Source of the DNA: Marinobacter halotolerans
Lineage (GTDB): Bacteria > Pseudomonadota > Gammaproteobacteria > Pseudomonadales > Oleiphilaceae
Length of the DNA stretch: 64,000 bases
Reading direction: 5' to 3'
NCBI RefSeq assembly: GCF_008795985.1
Contig: NZ_VMHP01000001.1
Coordinates: 248,001-312,000 of the forward strand
Shown here in pieces: positions 42,212 to 52,993 of this stretch (positions are counted from its first letter, which is position 1; each line of letters opens with the position of its first letter). Made by a program: the position numbers and the translations under genes. The notes under the pieces were generated by a model. The model ran no database searches. It was given only the letters and a program-made list of their open reading frames with translations, and was not told the DNA's origin.

Positions 42212-42949
42212 TTACTGATTGGCGGCTTGATCGCGCGCCATTGCTCTGGCCCGCTTTTTCTCGACTCTTAGTTTTCTCACTTCTTTCATCCAGCCTACTC
42301 CGTCTACCAGTTCGCCGGTTTCCGGGTCGATTGGCGGGTATGGCAGATCTCGGTCGTCGCAGTATCGTTTGACGACGGGCTGGCACCAGCGGAACAGCAG
42401 GCGGTTGTATTCGTCGTCCGGCAGTCGGCGGTAATCGTAAAGCCCGGCCAGCTTTCTTTGCCGCTGGGCTTCCGACAGGATAATGGCGCACGCCGCCGAT
42501 ACGTTCAGTGATTCCACCATGCCCATCATCGGGATCACGATGTGCTCGTCGGCTTCGGCGGCCGCGTCCTCGCTGACGCCGTCCACCTCATTTCCCAGAA
42601 TCACCGTGCAGGGCACGGTGAAATCCGCCTCTCGGAAATCGATCGCCCGGTCGGATAGCTGTGCTGCATATAGCTTATGACCCTGACCTTTCAGGCTGGC
42701 AGTTGCATCTTCCATCGTGCGGTGGGTGTGGGTGGTGATCCAGTTGTAGCTGCCACCGGCGGTCTTTCTGAACGCCCGGAAACCTTCTTTTGGCCAGACC
42801 ACGTGCATATTGGCCAGGCCGAAGGCGTCGCAGGAGCGGATGATGGCCGAAAGGTTTCTTGGTTTATGGACCTGGTCGGTGAGCACGCTGAGGTCTGGTT
42901 GTCGAGTATCAAGGGTTTGTTTGATTCGGGCGAGGCGTTCGGGAGTCAT
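42212..42949 (-). CDS. trmH: tRNA (guanosine-2'-O-)-methyltransferase TrmH
   Basis: A 245-residue SPOUT methyltransferase making Gm18 in tRNA. Motifs: VHKPRNLSAIIRSCDAFG (motif 1), ILGNEVDGVS (motif 2), and IPMMGMVESLNVSAACAIILSEA (motif 3, knot). The basic C-terminal tail (VEKKRARAMARDQAANQ) is as in TrmH. Divergent from miaB across a 354-bp repeat-bearing gap. Confidence 0.93.
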   Translation of the reverse strand: MTPERLARIKQTLDTRQPDLSVLTDQVHKPRNLSAIIRSCDAFGLANMHVVWPKEGFRAFRKTAGGSYNWITTHTHRTMEDATASLKGQGHKLYAAQLSDRAIDFREADFTVPCTVILGNEVDGVSEDAAAEADEHIVIPMMGMVESLNVSAACAIILSEAQRQRKLAGLYDYRRLPDDEYNRLLFRWCQPVVKRYCDDRDLPYPPIDPETGELVDGVGWMKEVRKLRVEKKRARAMARDQAANQ

Positions 42950-42965
42950 TGTTTTGTTTGAATCT

Positions 42966-43001
42966 GGTTGTCGGATTTCGGCTGCGCCTAATCCGACCTA
43001 C
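42966..43001. repeat. REP-like palindrome, copy 2 (imperfect)
   Basis: GTCGGATT at 42970-42977 and AATCCGAC at 42990-42997 with a GC-rich loop; the flanks keep only one side of the GTAG...CTAC extension (CTACG at 42998-43001). Located 17 nt upstream of the trmH start. Confidence 0.7.
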
Positions 43002-43028
43002 GTGGGACGGCTTGGCACTTAAATTGGG

Positions 43029-43141
43029 GAAGCGGTTGGGGCGGGGCTTTCCAAAAAACGCCCGTGAATACTTCCCTGTAGGGCTCGATCGCGCCATCCC
43101 TGGCGCTCAACGTTTTTGGAAAGCCCCGCCCCAACCGCTTC
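43029..43141 (+). repeat. Large palindromic intergenic element, copy P3 (core type A)
   Basis: Perfect 29-bp arms at 43029-43057 and 43113-43141; the pairing continues imperfectly outward (AAATTGGG with CCCAAGTTT). The 55-nt core (43058-43112) is the reverse complement of the core at 44998-45052 with only two differences, and contains mini-hairpins CCCTgtAGGG (43074-43083) and GCGCCAtcccTGGCGC (43091-43106). It lies in the trmH-miaB divergent gap. Confidence 0.9.
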
Positions 43142-43203
43142 TACTCCCAAGTTTACCTGAGAAATAATACCACAGCCGATTTAGAGGATTGCCGATACAG
43201 AGG

Positions 43204-43232
43204 TGGTTGCGGATTGATCACCCCGTTATAAT
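43204..43232 (+). promoter_or_regulatory. Promoter for miaB
   Basis: Perfect -10 TATAAT (43227-43232) with a weak -35 TGGTTG (43204-43209) at 17 bp, 71 nt upstream of the miaB start. Confidence 0.55.
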
Positions 43233-43303
43233 GCGCAGTTCCATTTTGATCAGAGCGCCGCTATCCTCTGGCGCCCGACATGCACCGAGACACGTTGAGA
43301 CCC

Positions 43304-44650
43304 ATGGCCAAGAAGCTGTACATCAAGACCCACGGCTGCCAGATGAACGAGTACGACTCATCCAGAATGGCGGACCTTCTGCGCACCGGCGAAACCGTTG
43401 AAATGACCGACACGCCAGACGACGCAGACATCCTGCTTCTGAACACCTGTTCCATCCGGGAAAAGGCCCAGGAAAAGGTGTTCCACCAGCTTGGTCGCTG
43501 GAAAGGTCTCAAGGCCAAGAAACCGGACCTGATTATCGGCGTGGGCGGCTGCGTCGCCAGCCAGGAAGGCCAGGCCATCATTGACCGCGCGCCCTACGTG
43601 GACATGGTCTTCGGCCCCCAGACCCTGCACCGGCTGCCGGACATGATTACCGAGATCCGCGCCAAGGGTAACGGCGTGGGCGTGGTGGATGTCAGCTTTC
43701 CGGAAATCGAGAAGTTCGACAACCTGCCCGACCCCGGCGCCGATGGCCCTTCGGCCTTCGTCTCCATCATGGAAGGCTGCAGCAAATACTGCACGTTCTG
43801 CGTGGTGCCCTACACCCGTGGCGAGGAAGTCAGCCGTCCGGTGGACGATGTGATCGCGGAAGTGGCGCATCTGGCGGGCCAGGGCGTGCGGGAAGTTAAC
43901 CTGCTGGGCCAGAATGTGAACGCCTATCGCGGCGAAACGCACGATGGCGATGTTATGGACATGGCCGAACTGGTCACGTTGATTGCCACCATCGACGGTA
44001 TCGATCGCATCCGGTACACGACCTCCCATCCGGTGGAATTCTCGGATTCTTTGATCGCCGCCTATGAGCAGGTTCCGGAGCTGGTCAGCCATCTGCACCT
44101 GCCGGTACAGAGCGGCTCCGACCGGATTCTGGCGGCCATGAAACGCGGGCACACTGCGCTGGAGTACAAATCCAAACTTCGCCGCTTACGCAAGATCCGC
44201 CCGGACATCAGCTTTTCCTCGGATTTCATCATCGGCTTCCCGGGTGAAACGGAGAAGGACTTTGAAGACACCATGAAGCTGATCAACGATATCGGCTTCG
44301 ACGTATCCTTCAGTTTCATCTACAGCTCTCGGCCTGGCACTCCTGCAGCGGATTTGCCGGACGATACGCCCATGGACGTCAAGAAGAAGCGGTTGAGCAT
44401 CCTGCAGGAGCGTATCAACCAGCAGGCGATGGATATCAGCCGCAAGATGGTGGGCACGACCCAGCGTATTCTGGTGACTGGCCTGTCCAAGAAGGACCCT
44501 GGCGAGTATGCAGGCCGCACTGAGAACAACCGCATTGTGAACTTCCGGCATGAGAATCCAGAGGTGGTTGGTAATTTTATTGATGTGGAGATTAAAGAGG
44601 CGCTTCCTAATTCTTTGCGCGGGGTACCCGTTAGCTCGGAGATGTTTTAG
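43304..44650 (+). CDS. miaB: tRNA-2-methylthio-N6-dimethylallyladenosine synthase MiaB
   Basis: A 448-residue radical-SAM methylthiotransferase for ms2i6A37 of tRNA. N-terminal cluster ligands Cys12, Cys49 and Cys83; radical-SAM Cys159-x3-Cys163-x2-Cys166 (CSKYCTFC); C-terminal TRAM domain ([29 protein letters not shown]). Start at 43304 matches the family opening [19 protein letters not shown]; an ATG 8 codons upstream is possible. Gene order miaB-phoH-ybeY-corC-lnt is the classic one, but a 502-bp repeat nest separates miaB from phoH. Confidence 0.96.
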   Translation: MAKKLYIKTHGCQMNEYDSSRMADLLRTGETVEMTDTPDDADILLLNTCSIREKAQEKVFHQLGRWKGLKAKKPDLIIGVGGCVASQEGQAIIDRAPYVDMVFGPQTLHRLPDMITEIRAKGNGVGVVDVSFPEIEKFDNLPDPGADGPSAFVSIMEGCSKYCTFCVVPYTRGEEVSRPVDDVIAEVAHLAGQGVREVNLLGQNVNAYRGETHDGDVMDMAELVTLIATIDGIDRIRYTTSHPVEFSDSLIAAYEQVPELVSHLHLPVQSGSDRILAAMKRGHTALEYKSKLRRLRKIRPDISFSSDFIIGFPGETEKDFEDTMKLINDIGFDVSFSFIYSSRPGTPAADLPDDTPMDVKKKRLSILQERINQQAMDISRKMVGTTQRILVTGLSKKDPGEYAGRTENNRIVNFRHENPEVVGNFIDVEIKEALPNSLRGVPVSSEMF

Positions 44651-44687
44651 GGTTGAGACAGTATGGGTCCGAGGTTTGGTGGCTGGC

Positions 44688-44793
44688 GAGTGGTGAGGAT
44701 GTCCTCCCAAAAAACGCTACGAGCACATCCATGTGCGCTTGGGCTCCGCCATCCATGGCTCCGCACATTTTTGGGAGGACATCCCCACCACTC
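44688..44793 (+). repeat. Large palindromic intergenic element, copy P4 (core type B)
   Basis: Arms of 26 nt at 44688-44713 and 44768-44793 with a single mismatch. Core 44714-44767 holds perfect mini-hairpins GCACATccATGTGC (44723-44736) and GCCATccATGGC (44748-44759) joined by CGCTTGGGCTCC. Starts 37 nt after the miaB stop codon. Confidence 0.9.
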
Positions 44794-44834
44794 TCCGAGA
44801 ACCCTTTCCGTGTCTGCAGTCCAACGGAGTAAAC

Positions 44835-44865
44835 GTAGGTTGGATAAAGCGAAGCGCAATCCAAC
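44835..44865. repeat. REP-like palindrome, copy 3
   Basis: GTAGGTTGGAT (44835-44845) with ATCCAAC (44859-44865) around the loop AAAGCGAAGCGCA. First of a close pair within the miaB-phoH gap. Confidence 0.75.
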
Positions 44866-44898
44866 ATTGGCGACCTGGTGCAAATGTTCGGACAGCCT

Positions 44899-44930
44899 GT
44901 CGGATTACGACTTCGTCTAATCCGATCTAC
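44899..44930. repeat. REP-like palindrome, copy 4
   Basis: TCGGATTA (44900-44907) with TAATCCGA (44918-44925) around CGACTTCGTC, extended by TCTAC. It is 33 nt after copy 3, in the same orientation, resembling paired REP units. Confidence 0.8.
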
Positions 44931-44971
44931 TTGCAATCAAGCAGGCGAGCCTAAACATAGTTAGAACAGGG

Positions 44972-45078
44972 CGCTGGCCGGGGATAGCTTCCAAAAACGT
45001 CGAGCGCCATGGATGGCGCGATCGAGCCCTACAGGGAAGTATTCACGGGCGTTTTTTGGAAGCTATCCCCGGCCAGCG
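44972..45078 (-). repeat. Large palindromic intergenic element, copy P5 (core type A, inverted)
   Basis: Perfect 26-bp arms at 44972-44997 and 45053-45078. Core 44998-45052 is the complement of the P3 core with two differences and has the strongest mini-hairpin, GCGCCATggATGGCGC (45004-45019), plus CCCTacAGGG (45027-45036). The arms have nothing in common with P3 beyond the innermost GCTT(T)CCAAAAA. Confidence 0.9.
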
Positions 45079-45101
45079 ACCATTAGCACCAAACATGAAA
45101 T

Positions 45102-45130
45102 GCTCACTCCCGATACAACACACAGTGAGC
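45102..45130 (+). promoter_or_regulatory. Stem-loop in the phoH leader
   Basis: Perfect 7-bp stem GCTCACT (45102-45108) with AGTGAGC (45124-45130), 15-nt loop, ending 22 nt before the phoH TTG start. No T-run follows, so it is not a terminator; it may influence mRNA stability or translation. Function is unproven. Confidence 0.4.
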
Positions 45131-45152
45131 AGAACCGAAGCATGGAGACTGT

Positions 45153-46127
45153 TTGAAAACCAACGATTCCAGACAATTTGATTTACACCCGGTGGACCAA
45201 GACCGCCTGGCGGCGCTTTGTGGGCAGTTTGATGAGCATCTGAAGCACATTGAGCGGCGTATGAGCGTTCGTGTGGGGCGCCGTGGACACCACTTCCGCG
45301 TGGAAGGCGAAACAGAGCATGTGGCCGCGGCCACCGAGGTTATCCGGCACCTGTATCGGGAAACCGAGGCTACCAATGATATTTCGCCGGATACCGTGCA
45401 TCTGTTTATCCGGGAGACGGGTTTTGAACGACTTCCGGACGATGTGCCCTTTGACGGCGCGGTAACCGTGATCAAGACGCCAAAACTTCAGGCCAAGCCC
45501 AGGGGCGAAAATCAGCAGAAGTACGTCCATAACATCCGCACCCACGATGTGAATTTCGGCATTGGTCCCGCCGGTACCGGCAAGACCTGGCTGGCAGTGG
45601 CCTGTGCGGTGGAAGCACTGAAGGATGAGCAGGTCAAGCGCATTCTGCTGGTGCGTCCGGCCGTTGAGGCGGGTGAAAAGCTCGGGTTCCTGCCCGGCGA
45701 CCTGGCCCAGAAGGTCGACCCCTACCTGCGTCCACTCTATGACGCACTCTATGAAATGCTGGGCTTTGACCACGTCACCCGGCTGATCGAGAAGAGCGTG
45801 ATCGAGATTGCGCCGCTGGCGTTCATGCGGGGTCGCACGCTCAACAATTCGTTTATTATTCTGGACGAGAGCCAGAACACCACCCGGGAGCAGATGAAAA
45901 TGTTCCTGACCCGGATCGGTTTCGGGTCTACCGCGGTGATTACCGGCGACACTACCCAGGTCGACCTGCCCCGTGGGCAGAACTCCGGGCTGATTCATGC
46001 CGCCACCGTGCTTGGCGATGTGGCCGGCATTGGCTTTACCCGGTTTGAGTCCCGGGATGTGGTTCGCCATCCGCTGGTGCAACGAATTGTCGAGGCCTAC
46101 GATATTTTTGACGGCGGGGGCGCCTGA
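45153..46127 (+). CDS. ybeZ: PhoH-like ATPase (PhoL/YbeZ)
   Basis: A 324-residue PhoH-family protein with Walker A GPAGTGKT at 138-145, [22 protein letters not shown] and Walker [12 protein letters not shown]. It works with YbeY in RNA metabolism and ribosome maturation. The start is a TTG at 45153 with GGAG five bases upstream; no in-frame ATG is near (the ATG at 45142 is closed by a stop after four codons). It is 5 nt from ybeY. Confidence 0.94.
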   Translation: MKTNDSRQFDLHPVDQDRLAALCGQFDEHLKHIERRMSVRVGRRGHHFRVEGETEHVAAATEVIRHLYRETEATNDISPDTVHLFIRETGFERLPDDVPFDGAVTVIKTPKLQAKPRGENQQKYVHNIRTHDVNFGIGPAGTGKTWLAVACAVEALKDEQVKRILLVRPAVEAGEKLGFLPGDLAQKVDPYLRPLYDALYEMLGFDHVTRLIEKSVIEIAPLAFMRGRTLNNSFIILDESQNTTREQMKMFLTRIGFGSTAVITGDTTQVDLPRGQNSGLIHAATVLGDVAGIGFTRFESRDVVRHPLVQRIVEAYDIFDGGGA

Positions 46128-46132
46128 TTCCC

Positions 46133-46618
46133 GTGGTCAGTCTGACGGTCGATATTCAGCGGGCGCTGGAGTCCGGCGACACTCCCACGGACGAGCAGTT
46201 CGAAACCTGGGCGGGCACCGCCTGGCTCGGGGATGAGGACTCCGAGGTGACGGTTCGCCTTGTCGACACCGACGAAAGCGCCAGCCTGAACAGCCAGTAT
46301 CGCGACAAAACCGGCCCAACCAACGTGCTGTCCTTCCCATTTGAGGCGCCAGCCGGTATAACGGTCCCGTTAGCCGGTGATTTGATCATCTGTGCGCCCG
46401 TGGTCGAGCGGGAGGCCCGCGAGCAGCGGAAAACTCCCACGGCACACTGGGCCCACATGGTGGTGCATGGAATGCTGCACCTTCAGGGCTATGACCATAT
46501 TAAAGATGACGAGGCCGAGGCCATGGAAGCCCTCGAAATCCGGTTGCTGGCGCAGCTCGGTTTCTGCAATCCTTACGACACTCTTGATGACATTGGGGAA
46601 ACGGAAAAAGACGCATGA
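46133..46618 (+). CDS. ybeY: Endoribonuclease / rRNA maturation factor YbeY
   Basis: A 161-residue metal-dependent RNase of the UPF0054 family involved in 16S rRNA 3' processing and 70S quality control. The zinc triad is in [11 protein letters not shown] (His112, His116, His122). GTG start. Overlaps corC by 4 nt (ATGA). Confidence 0.95.
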   Translation: MVSLTVDIQRALESGDTPTDEQFETWAGTAWLGDEDSEVTVRLVDTDESASLNSQYRDKTGPTNVLSFPFEAPAGITVPLAGDLIICAPVVEREAREQRKTPTAHWAHMVVHGMLHLQGYDHIKDDEAEAMEALEIRLLAQLGFCNPYDTLDDIGETEKDA

Positions 46619-47466
46619 GCGACGATCAGTCGAGTCGCAGTCAGGGCAACAGTAAGTCTTGGCTGGAACGTATATCACAGGCCTTCTCCAGCGGGCCTGA
46701 GTCCGTCGAGGACGTGCTGGAAATCCTGCGTGACGCCGAGTCGGAAAACATCATCGACGCCGACGCCATGAGCATCATTGAAGGCGCCATGCAGGTTATC
46801 GACATGCGGGTGGATGAAATTATGATCCCCCGCTCCCAGATGGTGACGGTGAAAGCCTCCCAGGAGCCGAAAGAATTCCTGCCAGAGGTTATCAGTGCTG
46901 CTCACAGCCGCTACCCGGTCATTGGGGACAGCCAGGACGACGTTATAGGTATTCTGCTGGCCAAGGATCTTTTGCCACTGGCGCTGAATAACGACCTGAA
47001 CTGGAACCGTATCCGCGAAATCCTGCGCCCGCCCACCTTTGTTCCTGAAAGCAAACGGCTGAACCAGCTGCTCAAGGAATTCAAGGAAACCCGCAACCAC
47101 ATGGCGATTGTGGTGGACGAGTACGGTGGCACCGCCGGACTGATCACCATTGAGGATGTGCTGGAACAGATCGTTGGCGAAATCGAGGACGAGCACGATT
47201 TCGACGAGGAAACCCACATCAAGGCCCGCAGCGATGGCACCTATGCCGTTAAAGCCGTGACGCCTGTCGACGACTTCAATGAGTTTTTCGAGACCGAGCT
47301 TGATGAAGAGGAGTTCGACACTATCGGTGGCGTGGTTCTGAAGGAATTCGGCCACCTGCCCCGTCGGGGTGAAACAGTGGAGTGCCAGGGGCTGGAGTTC
47401 ACCATTGCCAATGCCGACAACCGGGTAATTCGCCTGCTTCAGGTCTCGCGCAGCAATGAGCAATAG
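46615..47466 (+). CDS. corC: CorC/YbeX family CBS-domain protein
   Basis: A 283-residue soluble protein: two CBS domains ([14 protein letters not shown] to [14 protein letters not shown]) followed by a C-terminal CorC/HlyC FAD-binding-like domain ([35 protein letters not shown]). It lacks the DUF21 membrane domain. Linked in E. coli to Mg/Co efflux and, as YbeX, to ribosome homeostasis, which fits its ybeY and lnt neighbours. Overlaps lnt by 11 nt. Confidence 0.94.
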   Translation: MSDDQSSRSQGNSKSWLERISQAFSSGPESVEDVLEILRDAESENIIDADAMSIIEGAMQVIDMRVDEIMIPRSQMVTVKASQEPKEFLPEVISAAHSRYPVIGDSQDDVIGILLAKDLLPLALNNDLNWNRIREILRPPTFVPESKRLNQLLKEFKETRNHMAIVVDEYGGTAGLITIEDVLEQIVGEIEDEHDFDEETHIKARSDGTYAVKAVTPVDDFNEFFETELDEEEFDTIGGVVLKEFGHLPRRGETVECQGLEFTIANADNRVIRLLQVSRSNEQ

Positions 47467-49006
47467 CCCCCGGGCAACCGCTCTGCCGTTCCCCCTGCTT
47501 CAACAACACTGGCTGCACTTTGGGCTGCTGGTGGTTGCAGGTGCGCTGCAGACACTGACCTTTTCGCCTTTCAATCTCTGGTGGCTGGGGCCGGTCTCGA
47601 TTGCTCTGATACTACTTGGCAGCCTGCCATTGCCCTCGGAGAAGCTGTTCCGCGCAGGCTGGTTTGCCGGCATCGGACTGTTTGGCTCGGGCGCCAGTTG
47701 GGTTTATGTCAGTATCAGTGAACATGGCAACACCTCTGCGCTGCTGGCCGTTATTCTTACCGTTATTTTTGTTGCCGGCCTTGCGCTCTTTCATGGGCTG
47801 GCATTCTGGGCCTGGGGCAAACTGTCCCGGAAAAGCGCCATCCGGCGCCTGATCCTGTTCCCTGCGGTCTGGATACTGGGAGACTGGGTGCGCGGCTGGC
47901 TGCTGACAGGATTTCCCTGGCTTTACCTCGGCACCGCCCACGTGGATGGCCCCCTGGCCGGATTTGCGCCATTGATTGGGGTTTACGGTCTGACCTTCTG
48001 GGTCACCGTCACGGGCTGTGCCGTGATCGCCTGCTGGTGGCTGATGCGCAACCTGCGTTACGCCAGCGCCGGCATTGTGGCCGCACTGGCCCTCCTGCCC
48101 TGGGTCACCGGCCCCGCCGTCAACAACGTCAACTGGACCAGTCTGAACGAAGAACCCGTCCGTTTTGCTGCCATGCAGGGCAACATCCCCCAGCAGATTA
48201 AGTGGGATCCGGATTTCCTGCGGGACCAGATTGTAGCCTACCTGGAAATGACCGAGGGTGAATGGGACACTGACCTGATCCTGTGGCCGGAGACCGCTAT
48301 CCCCATTCCCCAGGACCAGGCCGGCGCGATTATCGACGCGATCAAAGACAAGCTTGCCCCAAAGAGTACCCTGATCACCGGCATCCCCTGGTACGGCTTC
48401 AGCGACAGAGTCGAAGACTTCACGTTTCATAACAGCATCATGGCTATCGGCAACGGGGATGGCATCTACCACAAGCAGAAGCTGGTGCCCTTCGGCGAAT
48501 ACGTGCCCCTGGAGCAGTGGCTCCGTGGACTGATCGGCTTTTTTGATTTGCCTATGTCCAGCTTCAGCCGCGGGCCGTCAGACCAGGGACCGCTGACAGC
48601 CAATGACATCAGAATCATGCCTTTTGTCTGTTACGAGGTGGCCTATCCGGACTTCGTGGCCTTCAATGCCTACAACACCGGCGTGCTCTTGACTGTCAGT
48701 AACGACGGCTGGTTCGGGGATTCCATCGGCCCGCTTCAGCACCTGCAGATTGCGCGAATGCGGGCACTGGAAACTGGTCGGTATATGCTTCGGGGCACCA
48801 ACAATGGTGTCACAGCGATCATCGATGAGAAGGGCCAGATTTCAGAACAAATTCCCCGGTTCGAACGTGCGGTAATGACCGGTGAGTTCTTTCCGGCAAC
48901 CGGCAGCACGCCCTTTATGCTGTCTGGCTCCTGGCCGGTACTGACACTGGCGATCATTCTTATTGTGTTTGTCCGGGAACGAGTAATCCCCAAAATCAAC
49001 CGGTAG
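47456..49006 (+). CDS. lnt: Apolipoprotein N-acyltransferase Lnt
   Basis: A 516-residue inner-membrane enzyme adding the third acyl chain to lipoproteins. N-terminal membrane segments (to about residue 220) precede a nitrilase domain with the triad Glu279 (WPETAIP), Lys342 (KQKLVPFGEY) and Cys392 (FVCYEVAYPD), and a final transmembrane helix. The TAG stop codon (49004-49006) lies within the left arm of a REP-like palindrome. Confidence 0.96.
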   Translation: MSNSPRATALPFPLLQQHWLHFGLLVVAGALQTLTFSPFNLWWLGPVSIALILLGSLPLPSEKLFRAGWFAGIGLFGSGASWVYVSISEHGNTSALLAVILTVIFVAGLALFHGLAFWAWGKLSRKSAIRRLILFPAVWILGDWVRGWLLTGFPWLYLGTAHVDGPLAGFAPLIGVYGLTFWVTVTGCAVIACWWLMRNLRYASAGIVAALALLPWVTGPAVNNVNWTSLNEEPVRFAAMQGNIPQQIKWDPDFLRDQIVAYLEMTEGEWDTDLILWPETAIPIPQDQAGAIIDAIKDKLAPKSTLITGIPWYGFSDRVEDFTFHNSIMAIGNGDGIYHKQKLVPFGEYVPLEQWLRGLIGFFDLPMSSFSRGPSDQGPLTANDIRIMPFVCYEVAYPDFVAFNAYNTGVLLTVSNDGWFGDSIGPLQHLQIARMRALETGRYMLRGTNNGVTAIIDEKGQISEQIPRFERAVMTGEFFPATGSTPFMLSGSWPVLTLAIILIVFVRERVIPKINR

Positions 49007-49038
49007 GTTGGATTACGACTTCGTCTTATCCGACCTAC
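49003..49038. repeat. REP-like palindrome, copy 5, at the lnt stop codon
   Basis: GTAGGTTGGAT (49003-49013) pairs with ATCCGACCTAC (49028-49038) with one G-T pair. It sits exactly between the convergent lnt and ybeL stop codons (3 nt before the latter), so it ends both transcripts in a hairpin. No T-run. Confidence 0.85.
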
Positions 49039-49041
49039 CTG

Positions 49042-49593
49042 TTACTCCGATTTCCTGGGCCAGCGACTGGTCACACGTTCGTAATAGTGGGAGTCACAGG
49101 CGTCACAGGGTTCCAGATGGCTGGTCGCGGTCAGGCAGCGCATATGGCCGCAGTTCAGGCATCGGAACATGCCGGCTGTGGCCACCTCACCACTGATGTA
49201 CTGGCTTGGCTCCTTGTTCTCCAGCTTCTGACTAAGCTCGAGCGTGTCCAACCTGGTCTTGTCAGCAACTGAAAACAGCACGTTTGCCAGCTGGTGCTCC
49301 AGCAGGGAAATGTCCAGTTGCAGCCACTCACTCAGGCCTTCCCCGGTTTCCTCCACAAAGTGAAGCAAATGCTCCAGATCCCGTTGCAGGTAGGCGCCCA
49401 ACAGATCAGCTTCCTCACGGGTCATCTCGGCCAGGTCGTACTCGAACTCCACAGCCCGCTCAATCTCTTCTTGCAAAGTATCGCGGGTGGTTTCCTCCAT
49501 CTCACTAAGCCGTGACTGAACCCGTTCCAGCATGCGGTCATAGGCTTCAAGTGCTTTGCCTGAAAGATGATTTCTTTCCTGATCCGTCGCCAT
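49042..49593 (-). CDS. ybeL: Zinc-ribbon protein YbeL (DUF1451)
   Basis: A 183-residue DUF1451 protein. Acidic helical body, C-terminal zinc ribbon with two CxxC pairs (CLNCGH and CDACDS). The start at 49593 has GGGGAGAG upstream; a longer reading runs into palindrome P6. The gene neighbours leuS in E. coli too. Function is unknown. Confidence 0.88.
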   Translation of the reverse strand: MATDQERNHLSGKALEAYDRMLERVQSRLSEMEETTRDTLQEEIERAVEFEYDLAEMTREEADLLGAYLQRDLEHLLHFVEETGEGLSEWLQLDISLLEHQLANVLFSVADKTRLDTLELSQKLENKEPSQYISGEVATAGMFRCLNCGHMRCLTATSHLEPCDACDSHYYERVTSRWPRKSE

Positions 49594-49616
49594 AACTGCT
49601 CTCCCCTCTGGAGTAC

Positions 49617-49724
49617 GGGGCAACTGGGCCTGGCTGATCAGGGCACGCTGTAAATACATCCATGTACGCTTGACAAAAACATCCGTGTTTTTGACATCCC
49701 TGATCAGCCAGACCCACTCGCCCC
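49617..49724 (+). repeat. Large palindromic intergenic element, copy P6 (core type C)
   Basis: Arms of 27 nt at 49617-49643 and 49698-49724 with three mismatches. Core 49644-49697 contains mini-hairpins TACATccATGTA (49655-49666) and AAAAACAtccgTGTTTTT (49675-49692). The core sequence is different from types A and B, but the plan and the ACGC boundary are the same. Lies in the ybeL-leuS divergent gap. Confidence 0.8.
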
Positions 49725-49797
49725 TATTTCGATCTTGATAGTCAGCCTGCGCAAGCCTTTACCGTAAGTCTGGCACAGTATGCAAGATTTGGCAGAC

Positions 49798-52467
<2,670 letters not shown>

Positions 52468-52468
52468 T

Positions 52469-52993
52469 ATGAAGCGGGCGGCGATTCCACTCTGCCTGAT
52501 CCTCAGCCTGACCCTTGTCGGATGCGGGTTCCAGCTGCGGGGCAGCTACGGCGTGCCGGAAACCGTTCAGCCGCTGTCGCTGGAGTGTAATCCGCCGGTG
52601 CCGGACCATGTCTGCCGCTCTGTCCGCGACCAGCTTGAAATGGCACAAGTCAGCCTCTCCAGCGCCGGAAACGCCGTGGCCGTTCTGCAACTGAGTGATT
52701 TTCGACAGGACAGACGGGCCACTGCCGTCACCGCCAGGGCCGGTGCCGCCGAATACACTCTGCAGCAAACCATTGAGATGGAGTTAATATCGGCGCAAGA
52801 GGCCCCGCTCCTTGCCTCCCAGACCATTACCAGCGCCGAAACCTACCGCTATGACGAGACCAACGTGCTGGCCAAACAGCAGGAGGAAGATGCCATCCAG
52901 ACTGAACTTTCCCAGCAGCTGGCCCAGCAGATATTGTTTCGCCTGTCGGCACTGGGCCAGACCCCTGTAGATGGGTCAGAGGCGGCGAAGTGA
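52469..52993 (+). CDS. lptE: LPS assembly lipoprotein LptE
   Basis: A 174-residue outer-membrane lipoprotein that plugs LptD. The signal peptide ends in the lipobox LVGC (MKRAAIPLCLILSLTLVGCGFQLRG). CGFQLRG after the lipobox is characteristic. The start is one base after the leuS stop codon. The end overlaps holA as GTGA. Confidence 0.93.
   Translation: MKRAAIPLCLILSLTLVGCGFQLRGSYGVPETVQPLSLECNPPVPDHVCRSVRDQLEMAQVSLSSAGNAVAVLQLSDFRQDRRATAVTARAGAAEYTLQQTIEMELISAQEAPLLASQTITSAETYRYDETNVLAKQQEEDAIQTELSQQLAQQILFRLSALGQTPVDGSEAAK

Noticed and set aside
44647..44936. Small open frames in both strands of the miaB-phoH gap (with segments such as HGWRSPS)
   Set aside because: They are translations of the palindrome cores, and the same peptides recur wherever a core lies; no ribosome-binding sites. 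I consider the repeat, not a peptide, to be the conserved unit.
44688..45078. Palindromic elements as tRNA or tRNA-like genes because of the branched fold
   Set aside because: No T-loop consensus, no anticodon-type loop and no CCA-end geometry; mini-hairpin loops of 2-4 nt do not fit a tRNA.
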